From Phycisphaerales bacterium (lineage in GTDB: Bacteria; Planctomycetota; Phycisphaerae; Phycisphaerales; SM1A02): DNA of 64,000 nucleotides. Where the stretch lies: assembly GCA_022446905.1 (NCBI GenBank), contig JAKVBT010000005.1, positions 738,451 through 802,450 on the forward strand, given 5' to 3'. The notes below the pieces were generated by a model that did not search any database, was not told the DNA's origin, and saw only the letters and a program-made list of their open reading frames with translations. The position numbers and the translations under genes are program-made. Shown here one piece after another: positions 61,851-64,000 of the stretch (positions are counted from its first letter, which is position 1; every line of letters starts with the position of its first letter).

Positions 61851-63356
61851 CTACTTGGACAGACCTTGATGAGCCACTTGATCAAGTGGAATCGAGGCCG
61901 TGTATTCAAGACCTTCACTTTGCATTTCCAAAGACACTGTGCCCATGAGTTCGTGAGGAACAACCGCCCGAAGTACCTGCAAGCCAAATCCACCTGCAAG
62001 GCTCTCTGGCTTGTCCCCCTCATGTGATTCACGCCAGTGCAGGTCAAACAATGGCGCATCATCGACCTCAACAGTCCAGGTGACCTGCAATGTGCCCTCA
62101 TGAGCCAATGCCCCATGCTTGCTTGCATTGGTTGCCAACTCGTTTAACACCATCGCCAGGGTCATTGCTGCCTTGGGCGACACCCTGCACAAAGGACCGT
62201 CAATGGTCACTACCTCTGTGTCAAGAAGGGCGTAGGGTGATAAGCACACACGCACTAATTCATTGAAATCAATGCCCGTTGCTCGCTCGCGACTAAGCAG
62301 TTCATGAACTGCCGAGAAACTCATCACCCGCGCAGAGAGCGAGGCCACTACTTCCTGGTCGACCGTGGCATTTCCTTCTGCCTGGCGGCAAAGCACGACA
62401 ATTTGAGCCAGCATGTTTTTGACACGGTGATCGAGTTCACGATTGAGAAGTTTTTCTTGTTTGGCTGCTTCATCGATGGCTGCACGCTGCGCATGCTCAT
62501 TGGTCAAATCACGCAGAGTGGCTGTGAAATACTTTTGATCGGCGTATTCAAATGGAATCACCGCCAATGCCACTGGAAACTCCGAGCCATCCGATCGCAT
62601 TCCTTGAATTTCAAGCCGCTGGCGCAGGATGGGGCCTTCACCGGTCTTGCGAAAGTGTTCCATGCCAGCTAAGTGCTGCGCCCGCAGCGATGGTGGAATG
62701 ATGAGTTCTGACAACTCCCGCCCAATGGCATACTCACGCTCGTACCCAAACATCACAGCGGCCACATCATTAAATTCGACAACCTTGCCCGCAAGATCAA
62801 TGGTGATCATCGCATCAAGGGCACTATCAAGAATCGATTTCAATCGACCCTTGGATTCCTGTTGACGGTGACTGCTGTCCTCAGCTTCCTGAATCGCCAC
62901 ATCGCGCGCCTGCAATGCAAAGAGCAGATCTGGCAGTGGATCGTGCAGCGAGAAGTCCTGAATCGCCAACCCAGCCTTGCCCAATTCTGCCTGTGAGCGA
63001 ATCAGCGGGGTCGCTTCAAAGATGCACCGCTGCTGATCCTTGGATTCCATGATGGTGCCACGCAGGGGCACAGCCAATCCTTCCACCTCAACGACTAGCA
63101 GCCGGCTAGCAATGGCAACAAGATCCTCATAAGAGGTGATCTGCTGGGCAGGTCGCAGCATCTTGAAATGATCAGCAAAGCAACTCCCGGCCTTGATCTC
63201 GGGCAGATGCCGGGCAAAGCTGTGCCCAAGATGTTCGATTCTGAGATCCTGGCCGACCACGACACACCACGGCAACAAATCGCCGAGATCACTCAGTGAT
63301 AAGGCCTGACCTTCAGGATCAGCTGACATGGAATTTCGACGAGTCTGCCCCGTCAT
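61851..63356 (-). CDS. Sensor histidine kinase: HNOBA-PAS-HWE/HisKA_2
   Basis: Up to 501 residues (ATG 63329 gives 492). Residues about 25-155 fit the HNOBA domain that accompanies H-NOX proteins (SCFADHFKMLRPAQQITSYEDL, VPLRGTIM, LHDPLPDLLFALQARD). A short coiled coil follows, then a PAS domain (about 172-285), then the kinase: phospho-accepting His310 in RELDHRVKNMLAQI, N-box NELATNASKHGAL around 405-417 and the W-x-E motif (HWRE) at 440-443. This is an HWE/HisKA_2-type kinase of the cytoplasm with no membrane segment. It overlaps the upstream small H-NOX-like gene and is divergent from a response regulator. Confidence 0.85.
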   Translation of the reverse strand: MTGQTRRNSMSADPEGQALSLSDLGDLLPWCVVVGQDLRIEHLGHSFARHLPEIKAGSCFADHFKMLRPAQQITSYEDLVAIASRLLVVEVEGLAVPLRGTIMESKDQQRCIFEATPLIRSQAELGKAGLAIQDFSLHDPLPDLLFALQARDVAIQEAEDSSHRQQESKGRLKSILDSALDAMITIDLAGKVVEFNDVAAVMFGYEREYAIGRELSELIIPPSLRAQHLAGMEHFRKTGEGPILRQRLEIQGMRSDGSEFPVALAVIPFEYADQKYFTATLRDLTNEHAQRAAIDEAAKQEKLLNRELDHRVKNMLAQIVVLCRQAEGNATVDQEVVASLSARVMSFSAVHELLSRERATGIDFNELVRVCLSPYALLDTEVVTIDGPLCRVSPKAAMTLAMVLNELATNASKHGALAHEGTLQVTWTVEVDDAPLFDLHWRESHEGDKPESLAGGFGLQVLRAVVPHELMGTVSLEMQSEGLEYTASIPLDQVAHQGLSK

Positions 63357-63648
63357 CCTTGGATGTCAACTGCTTCACATCGACTGCAACTTTGAAACGC
63401 TTTCCAAGACCACGAAGCAAACCGATGAGGAGATCATCCAAACCTGGTCGATCGGAGCGGTAGTGCAACACCAGATTCTGATCTTTGATGTCTTCGCATG
63501 AGAACTCCGGGGGATTGAGATCTGGATACATCATGCGAAGAAGGTGCTCATCACCAACCTGAGCCTTGGCAAGGATGGATTCCCACTGCTGCTGGCCGAA
63601 TTGGTTGGTGACAAGATCGCGAATCGCGATATTGATCAATCCATACAT
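63319..63648 (-). CDS. Miniature H-NOX-like protein lacking the haem-pocket core
   Basis: 109 residues from the ATG of MYGLINIAIRDLV, the usual H-NOX start (two upstream ATGs at 63657-63660 are possible). Residues 1-31 match the H-NOX N-terminus (QQQWESILAKA), then the sequence jumps to the C-terminal half: MMYPDLNPPEFSCEDIKD, the haem-propionate motif YxSxR (Tyr63, Ser65, Arg67), and LLIGLLRGLGKRFKVAVDVKQL. Full H-NOX proteins have about 180-190 residues with the proximal His near 102-105. About 70 residues are missing in frame; a lone His35 lies in GDEHLLRMM but one residue off the expected place. Stop overlaps the kinase start. Confidence 0.8.
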   Translation of the reverse strand: MYGLINIAIRDLVTNQFGQQQWESILAKAQVGDEHLLRMMYPDLNPPEFSCEDIKDQNLVLHYRSDRPGLDDLLIGLLRGLGKRFKVAVDVKQLTSKDDGADSSKFHVS

Positions 63649-63730
63649 TGCCGCCATCATAGTCCATGGCCCACTGCCTCCCGGCATCGGCTACCCTGAA
63701 GAGGTCAATTCTGAAGGCGACGCGCTCATT

Positions 63731-64000
63731 ATGGCCAGTACAACCCCAGCCATCCTCACGGTCGAAGATGCATTTCTAGTTGGTCTTCAACTAAAGCGTG
63801 ATCTCGAAGCACTTGGCTTTGAAGTAGTTGGCCCAGCAGCCACCGTAGCTGAGGCCATGGAACTGCTTGATCATCCCGGGCTTGCTCTGGGCGTGCTTGA
63901 CATCAACTTGGGCGCCGAGGATTCCATTCCAATTGCGCAAGCCCTCCGCGATCGGAACATTCCGCTGCTATTTATCAGCGGCTACGACTCCGTCGCACGC
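63731..64000 (+). CDS. Response regulator receiver (cut by window edge)
   Basis: The first 90 residues of a receiver domain: acidic pair in ILTVEDAFLVGLQLK, the phospho-accepting Asp in LGVLDINLGAEDS and a Ser/Thr in LLFISGYDS. The end lies beyond the window, so output domain, if any, is unknown; single-domain receivers are common partners of HWE kinases. It starts 83 bases from the H-NOX-like start and runs divergently, forming a probable signalling module with it and the kinase. Confidence 0.88.
   Translation, partial: MASTTPAILTVEDAFLVGLQLKRDLEALGFEVVGPAATVAEAMELLDHPGLALGVLDINLGAEDSIPIAQALRDRNIPLLFISGYDSVAR

Noticed and set aside
1-64000. Prophage, insertion sequence, CRISPR or restriction/defence island
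   Set aside because: No transposase, integrase, direct-repeat array, Cas protein or restriction gene was recognised; neighbours are all housekeeping or exported genes.
1-64000. Sigma-54 (-24/-12) promoters to go with rpoN
   Set aside because: Reading the gene gaps, no GG-N10-GC element with the TGGCAC/TTGC context stood out; TGGCAC words seen near 20551 and 17521 lack a matching -12 or are within genes.

Overview
The window looks like chromosomal DNA from a Gram-negative member of the Planctomycetota, most likely class Phycisphaerae or a close relative. This is inferred from content; no database was searched. The evidence is: Kdo and LPS-export genes (kdsA, kdsD, a giant LptC/OstA-like protein); a kdsA-mcsA-mcsB cluster; secreted proteins ending in dockerin-like tails of the type common in this phylum; a DUF1570-type metalloprotease; FG-GAP and PQQ-propeller secreted proteins; and genes packed in short, densely overlapping operons. 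GC content is moderately high by eye. Almost everything is ordinary core genome. I see no prophage, insertion sequence, CRISPR array or rRNA.

Layout. 1-9.6 kb: the end of pyrH with frr; an oppositely oriented dnaX-ybaB-recR-rpoN operon; a membrane PIN-TRAM protein; guaA; and a STAS protein with an MlaE-type permease. 9.6-15.8 kb: an HtrA-like protease coupled to a Met-rich secreted protein, an FG-GAP protein and citrate synthase. 15.9-22.4 kb: rhomboid protease-trpF, moaC-amidohydrolase, a lipoprotein, and DUF1444-trpG/pabA. 22.5-30.6 kb: kdsA-mcsA-mcsB, gluQ-DUF192, ribE, PQQ propeller-purH, and a lone nuoB. 30.7-41.8 kb: DUF1570 protease, BrkB-like membrane protein, rRNA pseudouridine synthase, scpA, then kdsD - proteasome-like hydrolase - LptC-like giant, and nuoC-queE-unknown. 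41.8-53.4 kb: tRNA-Leu(GAG), smpB, GGDEF protein, ptsI-rng-dxr-rseP reading left, and gatCA. 53.4-64 kb: lipoprotein, PgpH-like HD phosphodiesterase, mutY, tRNA-Ile(CAT), two secreted dockerin-tailed proteins around a gluzincin-like protease, and at the right edge a small H-NOX-like protein with an HNOBA-PAS histidine kinase and a divergent response regulator.

Most unusual content: (1) the right-edge H-NOX-like protein keeps both ends of the H-NOX fold, including the YxSxR motif, but lacks about 70 central residues and has no clear haem-ligand His; it overlaps an HNOBA-containing kinase. (2) An HslV/proteasome-like Ntn hydrolase with Ser at the nucleophile position is wedged between kdsD and the LptC-like gene. 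(3) DnaX has lost the zinc-module cysteines. (4) RNase E/G carries an IF2-N-like domain in its tail. (5) Many first genes of transcription units have a TANNNT box only 5-10 nt before the start codon, suggesting frequent leaderless transcripts.
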